Shown: piece by piece, positions 34,898 through 51,371 of the stretch
Layout: the number at the start of each line of letters is the position of its first letter
How positions within the stretch are numbered: the first letter of the stretch is position 1
Assembly (NCBI RefSeq): GCF_019083965.1
Contig: NZ_JAHRCY010000008.1
Location: forward strand, 1 to 64,000
Reading direction: 5' to 3'
DNA from: Catellatospora tritici
Lineage (GTDB): Bacteria; Actinomycetota; Actinomycetes; Mycobacteriales; Micromonosporaceae
DNA length: 64,000 nucleotides
Translations under genes and position numbers: made by a program
The notes under the pieces: model-generated
Seen by the model: the letters and a program-made list of their open reading frames with translations, nothing else
What the model was told of the DNA's origin: nothing
Database searches by the model: none

Positions 34898-35294
34898 TGG
34901 TCACCGCCCCGGTGACGGTCGGGCGGGCCTGCGGCGGCACCGTGGGCGGCGAACCGGCGGCCAGCCGCGCCTCGGCGCGGGCCAGCGCGGCCAGTCCGGC
35001 GTCGACGCGGCGCTGCCCGGCGCCCACCGCCACGGCGATGGTCAGCTCGTACACCTGGTCCTCGGACCAGCCCGCGGCGAGCAGCTCCCGCACCTGCTCG
35101 TCGGTGCTGCGCCAGGCGTGCTCGCGCAGAGTGGAGACGTATTCGCGCAGCTCCTGCGAGATCTCGTCGAGTTTGGCGGCGGCGACCGCCTGACGCACCC
35201 GCGCCGGGGTGGAGCCGGGACCGTCGAGGACCGCGTGCCGCAGCGCGGCGAAGAGGTCCTCGGGTCGGGAAGAATCATCGTTTTGCAGGGGCAC
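34884..35294 (-). CDS. CMD-like partner protein lacking the redox cysteines
   Basis: A 136-aa helical protein. The segment VRELLAAGWSEDQVYELTIAVAVGAGQRRVDAGL looks like the core helices of a CMD/AhpD domain, but there is no Cys in the protein. It overlaps the cysteine-containing AhpD-like gene by 14 bp, suggesting a hetero-oligomer of a catalytic and a structural subunit. TAAGGT lies 6 nt before the GTG start (leaderless). The C-terminal 25 residues are Pro/Ala-rich. Confidence 0.7.
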   Translation of the reverse strand: MPLQNDDSSRPEDLFAALRHAVLDGPGSTPARVRQAVAAAKLDEISQELREYVSTLREHAWRSTDEQVRELLAAGWSEDQVYELTIAVAVGAGQRRVDAGLAALARAEARLAAGSPPTVPPQARPTVTGAVTSAAA

Positions 35295-35303
35295 GAAGGC
35301 ACC

Positions 35304-35804
35304 TTAGGTCGCGTTCGCCTTGTCCGCCAGATCCAGCCACCCGGTCGCGTCCAACGGCACACCTTCGCGGGTCAACGCCGCTTGAAGCTGGGATGTCGAG
35401 GGTGTGACGGCGAGTCCGAACAGGATGTCGGAGGGTCCGTCGGCCCGGATGCGGCCGGACGGATCCTCGCAGATGAGCACCGAGACGACGCCGCCGGAGG
35501 GGACCGGGCAGCGCAGCAGGACCGCACCGCTGCCGCTGGCGCGCAGCCGGCGGGCCAGCCGCAGTGGTGGAATCGTCGGTCCGTACAGGACGGCGAGGTC
35601 CGGACTGCCGATCACGAGCAGGTCGGCTCGCCAGGCGAACTCCTCGACCAGGTCGCGCAGGTACGGCAGCGCCGCGACCGAGGCCGCGCTGACGTCGGCG
35701 TCGAACAGCCGCGGCGGCCCCGGCACCTGCCAGGACCCTCGGGCGGTGACGAGCAGATCCGGTCTGAGCAGCGACGACACTCCACACAGGATCGCCTGCG
35801 TCAT
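35304..35804 (-). CDS. Hypothetical protein
   Basis: A 166-aa protein I do not recognise. The ATG at 35804 follows GGGGAGG; the frame extends to 35843 without an SD. Alternating hydrophobic strands (ADLLVIGSPDLAVLYG; GSGAVLLRCPVPSGGVVSVLICED) suggest an alpha/beta fold. The C-terminal LQAALTREGVPLDATGWLDLADKANAT is helical. It lies between asnB and the AhpD-like pair on the same strand. Confidence 0.65.
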   Translation of the reverse strand: MTQAILCGVSSLLRPDLLVTARGSWQVPGPPRLFDADVSAASVAALPYLRDLVEEFAWRADLLVIGSPDLAVLYGPTIPPLRLARRLRASGSGAVLLRCPVPSGGVVSVLICEDPSGRIRADGPSDILFGLAVTPSTSQLQAALTREGVPLDATGWLDLADKANAT

Positions 35805-35859
35805 CGCGCCTCCCCGGCCGGTATCGGTACCGAGGCTCAGCATGGCACGCTGTTCACAC

Positions 35860-37890
35860 TTACGAAACCATCGAGCCGACCACCGGCTTGGTCAGCAGCG
35901 CCGAGGCGTTGCGACCGACGCCCGGGTCGAGTGTGCGCGCGACGAAGATCGCGTGCCACACGCAGAACACCAGCACGGTCCAGATCTTGCGGGAGTTGTC
36001 GGCGGCCCCCGCCCGGTGCGCCTTGAGCAGCCCGTCCACGTAGGTGAGGTCGAGCAGGTCGTCGGCGCCGGAGGTGTGCAGGATCTCGCGGGCCCAGTCG
36101 TACATCTCCCCGGCCAGCCAGACCCGGGTCGGGGTGGGGAAGCCGAGCTTCGGGCGGTGCACGATGGCGGGCGGGACGATCCCGGCCAGGGCCTGGCGCA
36201 GCGCGTACTTGGTGGTGTGCGAGCGCGGCGGCACCTTCAGCTCGCGCGGGATCTTCGCGGCGACGTCGAACACCGCCCGGTCCAGGAACGGCACCCGCAG
36301 CTCCAGCGAGTGCGCCATCGACATGCGGTCGGCCTTGACCAGGATGTCGCCGCGCAGCCAGGTGTGGATGTCGACGTACTGCATGGTGGCGACGTCGTCG
36401 AGGCCGTCGGCGCGGGCCTGGGCGAAGTAGGGCGCGGTCACGTCGGTGTACTTGGCGGCGGCCTCGGCCGCCTCGGGGCGGCGCAGCAGGCGGCGGATCT
36501 CGGCCTCGTCGGTGAAGATGCGCGAGTTGCCGCAGAACCGCTCGGTGAGCGGGGTGGTGCCGCGTTCGAGATAGCTCTTGCCGCGTACGCCCTGCGGGAT
36601 GGCCTTGGAGATGGCGCGCAGCCCGCGGCGCATCCCGGCGGGCAGCCGGGTCACCGGGGCCAGCGACAGCGGCTCGCGGTAGATGCCGTACCCGCCGAAG
36701 AACTCGTCGGCGCCCTCGCCCGACAGCACTACCGTGACGTGCTCGGCGGCGGTCTGGGCCACGTGGTAGAGCGGCACCAGCGACGGGTCGGCCACCGGGT
36801 CGTCCAGGTGCCACACGATGCGCGGCAGCGCCCGCATCATGTCCTGCGCGGTGATCTTCGTCGGGATGGTGGTGACGTCCAGGGCCCGCGCCGAGTCCTG
36901 GGCCACCTCGATCTCGGAGTAGCCGGGCACGTCGAAGCCGACGGTGAAGGTCAGGATCTCCGGGTTCCACTCCCGGGCCATCGCGACCACGGCGGTGGAG
37001 TCGATGCCGCTGGACAGGAACGCGCCGACGGGCACGTCGGAGCGCATGTGCAGCCGTACGCTCTCGCGCAGCGTCTCGCGGATCTCCTCGAACAGCCGCT
37101 GCTCGTCGCTGACCGGCCGCGGCCGCAGCACCGGCCGGAACCACCGCCGCACGGTCAGCTCCCCGCCGGTACGCGCCCCCGGATCGGCCCCGGGCCGCCA
37201 GGTCAGGCACTCCCCCGACCCGATGCGCTCGATCCCCCGGTGCAGGGTGTGCGGCTCCGGGACGTACTGGAAGGTGAGCAGGTGGGACAGCTCGACCGGG
37301 CCGATGCCCGCGTTGCCCGCGGTGGCGCTGGCCGCGAACGGCAGCAGCGACTTCTTCTCGCTGGCCAGGTAAAGCCCGTCGACGGTCTGCAGGTAGTGCA
37401 TGGGCTTGATGCCGAACGGGTCGCGGGCGCCGAACGCGACCCGCTCCTGCCGGTCCCAGATGACGAAGGCGAACATGCCGCGCAGGCGGTCCAGCACCGC
37501 CTCGCCCCAGTAGTGGTATCCCGCCACGACCGTCTCGCCGTCGCCCAGGGTCGCGAACGGGGCGCCGAACTCGGCCGCCAGCTCCTCGCGCAGCTCGACG
37601 TAGTTGTAGATCTCGCCGTTGAAGGTCAGCACGTACCGGCCGGGCTGTGCCCCGTCGACCACTGCGCCGTCGACGTTCGATTCAGCCGGGGGCCAGGGCA
37701 GCGGCTCCTTGGAGAACTCGACGTCGATGATGGCGAGCCGCTTGTGGGCGAAGATCGCATCGCGGTCGACGACCTCCAGGCCGGTGTCGTCGGGGCCGCG
37801 GTGGTGCATCCTTTCCAGCGCCTCGGCGAGCGGTCTGGCGAAGGCATCAACCGTGGCATGGCTACTGAAAAAGGCTAAAAGTCCACACAC
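35860..37890 (-). CDS. asnB: Glutamine-hydrolysing asparagine synthase
   Basis: Makes asparagine (or an amidated product) from aspartate, ATP and glutamine, 676 aa. It has an N-terminal class II amidotransferase domain (CGLLAFFS, MHHRGPDDTGLEV, FNGEIYNYVELREEL) and a C-terminal synthetase with the PP-loop SSGIDSTAVVAMA. The open frame starts at 37935, but the catalytic Cys must be residue 2 after Met removal. That fixes the GTG at 37890 (GTG-TGC). It is divergent from aminopeptidase P. A natural-product amidase role is possible; no cluster is visible. Confidence 0.9.
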   Translation of the reverse strand: MCGLLAFFSSHATVDAFARPLAEALERMHHRGPDDTGLEVVDRDAIFAHKRLAIIDVEFSKEPLPWPPAESNVDGAVVDGAQPGRYVLTFNGEIYNYVELREELAAEFGAPFATLGDGETVVAGYHYWGEAVLDRLRGMFAFVIWDRQERVAFGARDPFGIKPMHYLQTVDGLYLASEKKSLLPFAASATAGNAGIGPVELSHLLTFQYVPEPHTLHRGIERIGSGECLTWRPGADPGARTGGELTVRRWFRPVLRPRPVSDEQRLFEEIRETLRESVRLHMRSDVPVGAFLSSGIDSTAVVAMAREWNPEILTFTVGFDVPGYSEIEVAQDSARALDVTTIPTKITAQDMMRALPRIVWHLDDPVADPSLVPLYHVAQTAAEHVTVVLSGEGADEFFGGYGIYREPLSLAPVTRLPAGMRRGLRAISKAIPQGVRGKSYLERGTTPLTERFCGNSRIFTDEAEIRRLLRRPEAAEAAAKYTDVTAPYFAQARADGLDDVATMQYVDIHTWLRGDILVKADRMSMAHSLELRVPFLDRAVFDVAAKIPRELKVPPRSHTTKYALRQALAGIVPPAIVHRPKLGFPTPTRVWLAGEMYDWAREILHTSGADDLLDLTYVDGLLKAHRAGAADNSRKIWTVLVFCVWHAIFVARTLDPGVGRNASALLTKPVVGSMVS

Positions 37891-37951
37891 GTGGGCAATC
37901 ATGCCACCCCCGAGCGGGCGATAGGCTTCAAACACACAAGGAGGCAGTCAG

Positions 37952-39400
37952 ATGAACGACCAAGAGAAGAAGGGCACCGAGTCGCACGACCCCGCGTACC
38001 CGGAGAAGTTCCTTCAGTTCATGCGGGCCGGGTGGAGCGACACCGAGCTTCCGGTGACGCTGAGTGACGGCGCGCCCAACCACGCCAAGCGGCGGGCCGC
38101 GCTGTCGGCGGCGTTCACCGGCGAGACGCTGGTCATCCCGTCGGGCCATGAGATGGTGCGCGCCAACGACACGGACTTCCCGTTCCGTCCCGGCAGCGAC
38201 TTCGTCTACCTGACCGGTGAGCACGACCCCGAGAGCGTGCTGGTGCTGCGCCCCAACGGCTCCGGCCACGACGCCGTGCTGTACGTGCGCCCCCGCTCCC
38301 CGCGCGACACCGACGAGTTCTTCAAGGACCGCCGCTACGGCGAGCTGTGGATCGGCCGCCGCCACACGCTGCGTGAGAAGGCCACCGAGCTGGGCATCGA
38401 GACCGCGCACCTGGACACCCTGCCGGGCGTGCTGGACGAGCTGGCCCCCTCCCGCACCCGGGTGCTGCGCAACCTGGACCCGAGCGTGGACACGGCCGTC
38501 CGGCAGACCAGCCCCGACCGCGACCGCGAGCTGGCGTACGTCATCTCGGAGATGAAGCTCGTCAAGGACGAGTGGGAGATCGCGCAGCTGCAGGACGCCA
38601 TCGACGCCACCATCCGCGGCTTCGAGGACGTCGCCCGGATCATCCCGGCCGACCGGCCGGTCTCCGAGCGCCTCATCGACGGCGTGTTCGGCCTACGGGC
38701 CCGCCACGACGGCAACACGGTCGGCTACAGCTCGATCGTGGGCAACGGCGCGCACGCGGCGATCCTGCACTGGATCCGCAACGACGGCCGCACCAAGCCC
38801 GGCGAGCTGCTGCTGATGGACATGGGCGTGGAGAACCGCCACCTCTACACCGCCGACGTCACCCGCACCATCCCGGTCAACGGCGCGTTCACGCCGCTGC
38901 AGCGCCAGGTCTACGACGTGGTGTACAAGTCGCAGCAGGCGGGCATGGACTTCATCAAGCCCGGCGTCAAGTTCCACGACGTGCACCTGACCTGCATGCG
39001 CGTGCTCGCCGAGGGCCTGCACGACCTCGGCATCCTGCCCGGCAGCGTGGACGAGGCGATGGACAAGGACTCCGGCGTCTACCGCCGCTGGACCCTGCAC
39101 GGCTTCGGCCACATGCTCGGCATCGACGTGCACGACTGCGCGCACGCCCGCAACGAGAAGTACCGCGACGGCGAGCTCGGCGAGGGCTACGTCCTCACCG
39201 TCGAGCCGGGCCTGTACTTCCAGCCCGAGGACGAGATGGTCCCGGCCGAGCTGCGCGGCATCGGCATCCGCATCGAGGACGACGTCCAGGTCACCGCCAC
39301 CGGCTGCCGCAACCTGTCGGCAGGCCTGCCCCGCACCAGCGCCGAGGTCGAATCCTGGCTCGCCACCCAACGCGAGGCAGGCCCCCGCCTCCCCGGCTGA
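37952..39400 (+). CDS. Xaa-Pro aminopeptidase (aminopeptidase P)
   Basis: A cytosolic M24B metallopeptidase, 482 aa, removing N-terminal residues before proline. It has a creatinase-like N-domain and a pita-bread C-domain with the two-metal ligands: Asp and Asp in LLLMDMGVENRHLYTADVTRTIPV, His in LHGFGHMLGIDVHD, Glu in LTVEPGLYF and Glu in GIRIEDDVQV. The start ATG follows AAGGAGG. It ends before a shared bidirectional terminator. Confidence 0.92.
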   Translation: MNDQEKKGTESHDPAYPEKFLQFMRAGWSDTELPVTLSDGAPNHAKRRAALSAAFTGETLVIPSGHEMVRANDTDFPFRPGSDFVYLTGEHDPESVLVLRPNGSGHDAVLYVRPRSPRDTDEFFKDRRYGELWIGRRHTLREKATELGIETAHLDTLPGVLDELAPSRTRVLRNLDPSVDTAVRQTSPDRDRELAYVISEMKLVKDEWEIAQLQDAIDATIRGFEDVARIIPADRPVSERLIDGVFGLRARHDGNTVGYSSIVGNGAHAAILHWIRNDGRTKPGELLLMDMGVENRHLYTADVTRTIPVNGAFTPLQRQVYDVVYKSQQAGMDFIKPGVKFHDVHLTCMRVLAEGLHDLGILPGSVDEAMDKDSGVYRRWTLHGFGHMLGIDVHDCAHARNEKYRDGELGEGYVLTVEPGLYFQPEDEMVPAELRGIGIRIEDDVQVTATGCRNLSAGLPRTSAEVESWLATQREAGPRLPG

Positions 39401-39410
39401 CCCAAACCCC

Positions 39411-39476
39411 GTTGATCATGAACTTATGGCACGGCTCGACGGCGTGTTCACGGCACAGCTTCCTGATCGACAAAGC
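39411..39476. repeat. Family 3 dispersed element, copy 3
   Basis: Nearly identical to 24349-24414: left end GTTGATCATGAACTTATGGC, middle GGCTCGACGGCGTGT, right end CAGCTTCCTGATCGAC. As in copy 1, a terminator stem begins within a few bases of its right end. Confidence 0.88.
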
Positions 39477-39513
39477 GAAAGGGGCGGCCCGCATCGAGCG
39501 GGCCGCCCCTTTC
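39477..39513. terminator. Bidirectional terminator
   Basis: GAAAGGGGCGGCCCGC (39477-39492) pairs with GCGGGCCGCCCCTTTC (39498-39513), a perfect 16-bp stem with a 5-nt loop ending in T-run/A-run on either strand. It serves both the aminopeptidase gene (+) and the amylopullulanase gene (-), which converge here. Confidence 0.92.
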
Positions 39514-39523
39514 GCCATACCGC

Positions 39524-45280
<5,757 letters not shown>

Positions 45281-45349
45281 GGGGGCTTCTTCCGTGTGGA
45301 TGTGAGGGGTCACACGAGCATCAGCCGCAACATACGGGTAACTGAAATG

Positions 45350-45370
45350 TTTCCGCAAGAGCTTGCAAGA
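45350..45370 (-). promoter_or_regulatory. MalR/LacI-type operator upstream of amylopullulanase
   Basis: On the minus strand this reads TCTTGCAAGCTCTTGCGGAA, combining the palindromes CTTGCAAG (45362-45369) and GCAAG-AG-CTTGC (45355-45366). Repeated CTTGCA-type units are the known binding pattern of MalR/Reg1-like LacI repressors at Streptomyces amylase and maltose promoters. A TTGCGG -35-like box overlaps it, with TATGTT 18 nt further. It lies 70-90 bp before the start codon. Confidence 0.65.
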
Positions 45371-45420
45371 TCTGACAGCACCGAGCATCACCCCGCAACG
45401 ACATCCAGCTCCCCCGAGCA

Positions 45421-45468
45421 AAGGAAGGGCCCCTTCTTATCGCTTTGCGAGGTAGAAGGGTCCCTTCT
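45421..45468. repeat. GAAGGG-N-CCCTTC double palindrome
   Basis: Two copies of GAAGGG-N-CCCTTC (45424-45436 and 45455-45467) in a 48-bp element that is itself roughly symmetric around TTTGC. From memory, very similar elements are abundant between genes in Micromonospora genomes. Only one is seen in this window. Confidence 0.7.
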
Positions 45469-45579
45469 CAACCCTTTGGCGGGTCGCCTGAACGTAGGGC
45501 TGGTCTTGCCCTTGGCCGACAATTCGCCTGCAATGGACATATGGGTCGTTGCCGCGGCGACCTTGTTAGGGGGTGGGAT

Positions 45580-45705
45580 TTGGATATCGTCGGAGGCCTG
45601 CTGGGCAGCCTGGGCGATGTGCTGAACGGCCTGCTGTCCATCCTGCTGGGGGGCGGTGTCGCTCCCCCCGCGCTACCGCCTCTGCCACCCGTTCCACCGG
45701 TATAG
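45580..45705 (+). CDS. 41-aa hydrophobic, Pro-tailed peptide
   Basis: TTG at 45580 follows GGGGGTGGGA and opens a 41-residue frame: an amphipathic or hydrophobic Leu/Gly-rich helix (DIVGGLLGSLGDVLNGLLSI), a GGG hinge and a Pro-rich tail (PPALPPLPPVPPV). The stop is two bases before a perfect 19-bp palindromic terminator, which strongly suggests a real transcript ending here. Function unknown; it could be a membrane-active or membrane-inserted peptide. Start codon choice is uncertain because the frame stays open upstream to 45445. Confidence 0.55.
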   Translation: MDIVGGLLGSLGDVLNGLLSILLGGGVAPPALPPLPPVPPV

Positions 45706-45707
45706 GC

Positions 45708-45745
45708 GAACGGGGTGGGGCACCCGCGGGTGCCCCACCCCGTTC
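45708..45745 (+). terminator. Perfect 19-bp palindromic terminator
   Basis: GAACGGGGTGGGGCACCCG (45708-45726) is the exact reverse complement of 45727-45745, followed by CGTTTCC. It begins two bases after the TAG of the 41-aa ORF. Confidence 0.85.
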
Positions 45746-45819
45746 CGTTTCCCCACCCTCACCTCACGCCGCTCACTGCGACCGTGTGACCGTGTGACCG
45801 CGCGACGGTGTAGCCGCGC

Positions 45820-45889
45820 AGTCTCGGGGAAACTGCAGGAATCATGGCCGAGATTGGTGCAGTTTCCCCGAAACTGCACCAATCTCGGC
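45820..45889. repeat. Family 2 dispersed element, copy 1
   Basis: This element shares about 65 bp with 59093-59158 (CAGTCTCGGGGAAACTGC, GGAATCA.GGCCG and TTTCCCCGAAACTGCACC). Here it can form two mutually exclusive stems: 45824-45837 with 45858-45871 (14 bp), or 45847-45865 with 45871-45889 (19 bp, 5-nt loop). It lies just past the end of the first pirin gene. Confidence 0.85.
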
Positions 45890-45899
45890 GAGGTCGTCC

Positions 45900-46904
45900 T
45901 CAGAGGACGTCGTGGCCCGGGTGATCGGCGTCGCCGACATCCACCCGGCGCGGCTCGCTCGGGATCACACCGAGCTTGCCCGCCTGGTAGTCCTCGAAGG
46001 CCTGGATCAGCTCGGCCTTGTTGTTCATGACGAACGGCCCGTACGCCGCGACCGGCTCGCGGATCGGCTGACCGCCCAGGATCAGCACATCCATCCCGGC
46101 CGCGTTGCGGCTGTCCTGGGTCGGATCGGCCGCCACGGTGAGCACGTCACCGGGGCCGAACACGGCCAGATCGCCGAGCTTGACCGGCCGCTTCTCCTCA
46201 CCCACGGTGCCCGCACCCGCCAGGGTGTAGACGAGGGCGTTGAAGTCGGGCCGCCAGGGCAGCCGCAGCTGGGCGCCCGGTGCAAGCGTGGCGTGCACCA
46301 GCGCGATCGGCGTATGGGTGATGCCCGGCCCCGGGTGGCCGCCCACCTCACCGGCGATGACGCGCAGCAGCACGCCGCCGTCCGGGGAGCTGAGCAGGGA
46401 CACCTGCCCGGCCCGGATGTCCTGGTAGCGCGGCGGCGACATCTTCTGCCGCGCGGGCAGGTTCACCCACAGCTGGAAGCCGTGGAACAGGCCGCCGGAG
46501 ACGACCAGCTCCTCCGGCGGGGCTTCGATGTGCAGAAGTCCGCTGCCGGCGGTCATCCATTGAGTGTCGCCGTCGCTGATCAGGCCGCCGCCGCCGTGCG
46601 AATCCTGGTGGCGGAAGGTGCCGTCGAGCAGGTACGTGACGGTTTCGAAGCCGCGGTGCGGGTGCCACGGCGTGCCCTTGGGCTCGCCGGGGGCGTACTC
46701 GACCTCGCCCATCTGGTCCATGTGGATGAACGGGTCAAGGGCGCGCAGGTCCACGCCCGCGAAGGCGCGGCGCACCGGGAAGCCCTCGCCCTCGAAGCCG
46801 GACGGGGCGCTGGTGACGGAAGTGACCTTGCGGGGCACGGCCGCCTCACCGGGCTCGGGGACCCGGGGCAGCACTAGCAGGTCATCCACGGTGACGGCGG
46901 GCAT
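45900..46904 (-). CDS. Pirin family protein (first of two)
   Basis: A 334-aa bicupin. The N-cupin metal motif is HPHRGFETVTYLLDG, with a further His/Glu in GLLHIEAPPEE. The C-terminal half is the Pirin_C cupin. Pirins are Fe-dependent redox sensors or quercetin 2,3-dioxygenases. The ATG follows AGGAGG. An inverted repeat overlaps its promoter (46920-46958). The C-terminal VRRVDVGDADHPGHDVL-like tail is short and acidic. Confidence 0.88.
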   Translation of the reverse strand: MPAVTVDDLLVLPRVPEPGEAAVPRKVTSVTSAPSGFEGEGFPVRRAFAGVDLRALDPFIHMDQMGEVEYAPGEPKGTPWHPHRGFETVTYLLDGTFRHQDSHGGGGLISDGDTQWMTAGSGLLHIEAPPEELVVSGGLFHGFQLWVNLPARQKMSPPRYQDIRAGQVSLLSSPDGGVLLRVIAGEVGGHPGPGITHTPIALVHATLAPGAQLRLPWRPDFNALVYTLAGAGTVGEEKRPVKLGDLAVFGPGDVLTVAADPTQDSRNAAGMDVLILGGQPIREPVAAYGPFVMNNKAELIQAFEDYQAGKLGVIPSEPRRVDVGDADHPGHDVL

Positions 46905-46919
46905 CTCTTGCCTCCTGTA

Positions 46920-46958
46920 GTCGTTGACGTCTTACACAATAGTTGAACAGTCAACGAC
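46920..46958 (-). promoter_or_regulatory. Operator-like inverted repeat at first pirin promoter
   Basis: GTCGTTGAC (46920-46928) and GTCAACGAC (46950-46958) are perfect inverted arms 21 nt apart. An inner TTGAAC-TCAA motif is also present. It begins 16 bp before the pirin ATG, and TTGACT/TAAGAC on the minus strand resemble promoter elements. MarR-type regulators often use such TTGAAC boxes, but no regulator gene adjoins. Confidence 0.6.
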
Positions 46959-47007
46959 TTTCCATCATTCCCGGCCCGGAGTAGTCGTCACCACATCCAC
47001 CGCCCGG

Positions 47008-47373
47008 TCAGGGGGTGGGCGGGTTGAGGAATTCGAGGCGGTTGCCGTTGGGATCCTCGGTATGGAAACGGGGTGTGCCGGGGATCTCGGTGGGGTCGGC
47101 CCAGGTGACGGGGTGACCGGCGGCGGTCAGTCGCTCGGCCAGGGCGTCGAGGTCGGGGCGAACCAGGGCGGGGTGCGCCTTGCGGGCGGGGCGGAAGTCG
47201 GCCTCGACGCCCAGGTGCAGCTCGGCACCGTACGGGTCGACGAACCAGCACCCGCCACGGACCGCGAGCTTGGGCGGCTTGGGTTTCTCGGTCATGCCGA
47301 GGACTCCGACGTAGAAGGCCCGCAGCGCGTCCTCGCTGCCCTCGGGGCAGGCAATCTGCACGTGGTGAAGCAT
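47008..47373 (-). CDS. VOC (glyoxalase/bleomycin resistance) family protein
   Basis: A 121-aa one-domain-pair VOC protein: LHHVQIACPEGSEDALRAFYVGVLGM at the start, ELHLGVE in the middle and FHTEDPNGNRLEFLN at the end. His and Glu metal ligands are in place. The ATG at 47373 is preceded only by a G-rich stretch; the frame open to 47457 lacks support. It is divergent from acnA, with one AcnR-like site 32 bp upstream. Substrate unknown. Confidence 0.82.
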   Translation of the reverse strand: MLHHVQIACPEGSEDALRAFYVGVLGMTEKPKPPKLAVRGGCWFVDPYGAELHLGVEADFRPARKAHPALVRPDLDALAERLTAAGHPVTWADPTEIPGTPRFHTEDPNGNRLEFLNPPTP

Positions 47374-47404
47374 GCCCCGCAGTCTGACACGCGCCCGCGC
47401 ACAT

Positions 47405-47502
47405 AACAAGACGTACGTACGGTTTCCAAAACGCCACCCGGTCGCATGGCTGCCCACAATCCGGGTGCGGCTTGCGCGAGAAACAAGACGGACGTACGGT
47501 TT
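47405..47502. promoter_or_regulatory. Two copies of an AcnR-like operator upstream of acnA
   Basis: CAAGACGTACGTACGGTTT at 47407-47425 and CAAGACGGACGTACGGTTT at 47484-47502 differ at one base and lie 77 bp apart (preceding AA also shared). A third copy (CAAGCCGTACGTACGGATT) is at 55371-55389 before the acnR gene. They sit in the divergent VOC/acnA promoter region, 100 bp or more before the acnA start. Confidence 0.75.
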
Positions 47503-47602
47503 AGTGGCGGGCCGCCAGGAGTAAGTCTTGCCTTACCTGCGCGTGCTCGGACCTCTGCGAAAGACTTCAGCTTGTAACAGACCTGCTGTGAAGGAGTACG
47601 AC

Positions 47603-50338
<2,736 letters not shown>

Positions 50339-50356
50339 GCACACGCAACATCACCC

Positions 50357-50383
50357 GGGGCCGGTCACATGGTGACCGGCCCC
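50357..50383 (+). terminator. Terminator after acnA
   Basis: GGGGCCGGTCAC (50357-50368) and GTGACCGGCCCC (50372-50383) form a perfect 12-bp stem with a 3-nt loop, 18 bp after the acnA stop and before the second pirin's promoter. Confidence 0.88.
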
Positions 50384-50410
50384 GTGCCGTGTCCGGCGTA
50401 GTGTCGCTGC

Positions 50411-51370
50411 ATGAGCAACGTGGAGGCGGCGCCGGTCGAGATCGAGTGCGGGCGCGAACAGCAGCCCGAGGGCGCGGTGCACGAACTGCTGCCCGGCCGC
50501 GAGGTGGTGCTCGGCGGGACACGGGGCATGGCGGTCAGCCGTACGCTGCCGCACCGCGACCGACGGATGGTCGGCGCGTGGTGCTTCGTCGACCAGTACG
50601 GCCCCGCCGACCACGACATGCGCGTGCCGCCCCACCCGCACACCGGCCTGCAGACGGTCACCTGGCTGCTGGCGGGCGACGTGCTGCACCGCGACAGCCT
50701 GGGCAGCCAGGCCCTGATCCGCCCCGGCCAGCTGAACCTGATGACGGCCGGGCACGGCATCGCGCACTCCGAGGAGTCCCCCGCCGACCGCAGCGGCCCA
50801 CTGCACGGGGTGCAGCTGTGGGTGGCCCTGCCCGAGCACGCCCGCCAGACCGCGCCGCACTTCGAGAGTCACCGCGAGCTGCCGGTGCTGTCGCTGCCCG
50901 GTGCGACGGTGACGGTGCTGATGGGCGAGCTGGGCGGGGCGATCTCGCCCGCGAAGGCGTACACCCCGATCGTGGGCGCCGAGGCCTCGGTCTTCGCCGA
51001 CACCACCGCGGTCCTGCCGCTGCGCCCCGACTTCGAGTACGCCGCTCTGATCCTCGACGGCGCCGCCGCCGTCGACGGCGTCGCCCTGACCTGCGGCACG
51101 CTGCTCTACCTGGGCCACGGCCGCGACTGCCTGGAGATCACCACCGGCGCGCCGACGCGGGTGCTGCTGCTGGGCGGCGAGCCGTTCGCCGAGGAGATCG
51201 TGATGTGGTGGAACTTCGTCGGGCGCAGCCACGACGATGTCGCCGCCGCCCGCGCTCAGTGGATGGCCGCCGACGCCCGCTTCGGCGAGGTCACCGGCTA
51301 CGACGGCGACCCGCTGCCCGCCCCGATCCTCCCGGTGACCCCGCTCAAGCCGCGCGGGCGGGTGCGCTGA
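50411..51370 (+). CDS. Pirin family protein (second)
   Basis: A 319-aa pirin. The N-cupin motif is VPPHPHTGLQTVTWLLAGDVLHRDS and the later His is in GHGIAHSEES. A C-cupin (LRPDFEYAALILDG) follows. It has only moderate resemblance to the other pirin in this window, so they are probably not a recent duplication. TAGTGT (50399-50404) lies 6 nt before the ATG: probable leaderless transcript. The N-terminal 30 residues are acidic. Confidence 0.88.
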   Translation: MSNVEAAPVEIECGREQQPEGAVHELLPGREVVLGGTRGMAVSRTLPHRDRRMVGAWCFVDQYGPADHDMRVPPHPHTGLQTVTWLLAGDVLHRDSLGSQALIRPGQLNLMTAGHGIAHSEESPADRSGPLHGVQLWVALPEHARQTAPHFESHRELPVLSLPGATVTVLMGELGGAISPAKAYTPIVGAEASVFADTTAVLPLRPDFEYAALILDGAAAVDGVALTCGTLLYLGHGRDCLEITTGAPTRVLLLGGEPFAEEIVMWWNFVGRSHDDVAAARAQWMAADARFGEVTGYDGDPLPAPILPVTPLKPRGRVR

Positions 51371-51371
51371 C

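Noticed and set aside
35404-37878. 824-aa plus-strand frame opposite asnB
   Set aside because: Shadow frame; asnB motifs are on the minus strand.
35860-39400. Natural-product biosynthetic cluster around AsnB
   Set aside because: Neighbours are an aminopeptidase, a hypothetical protein and AhpD-like proteins; no carrier, cyclase or precursor gene.
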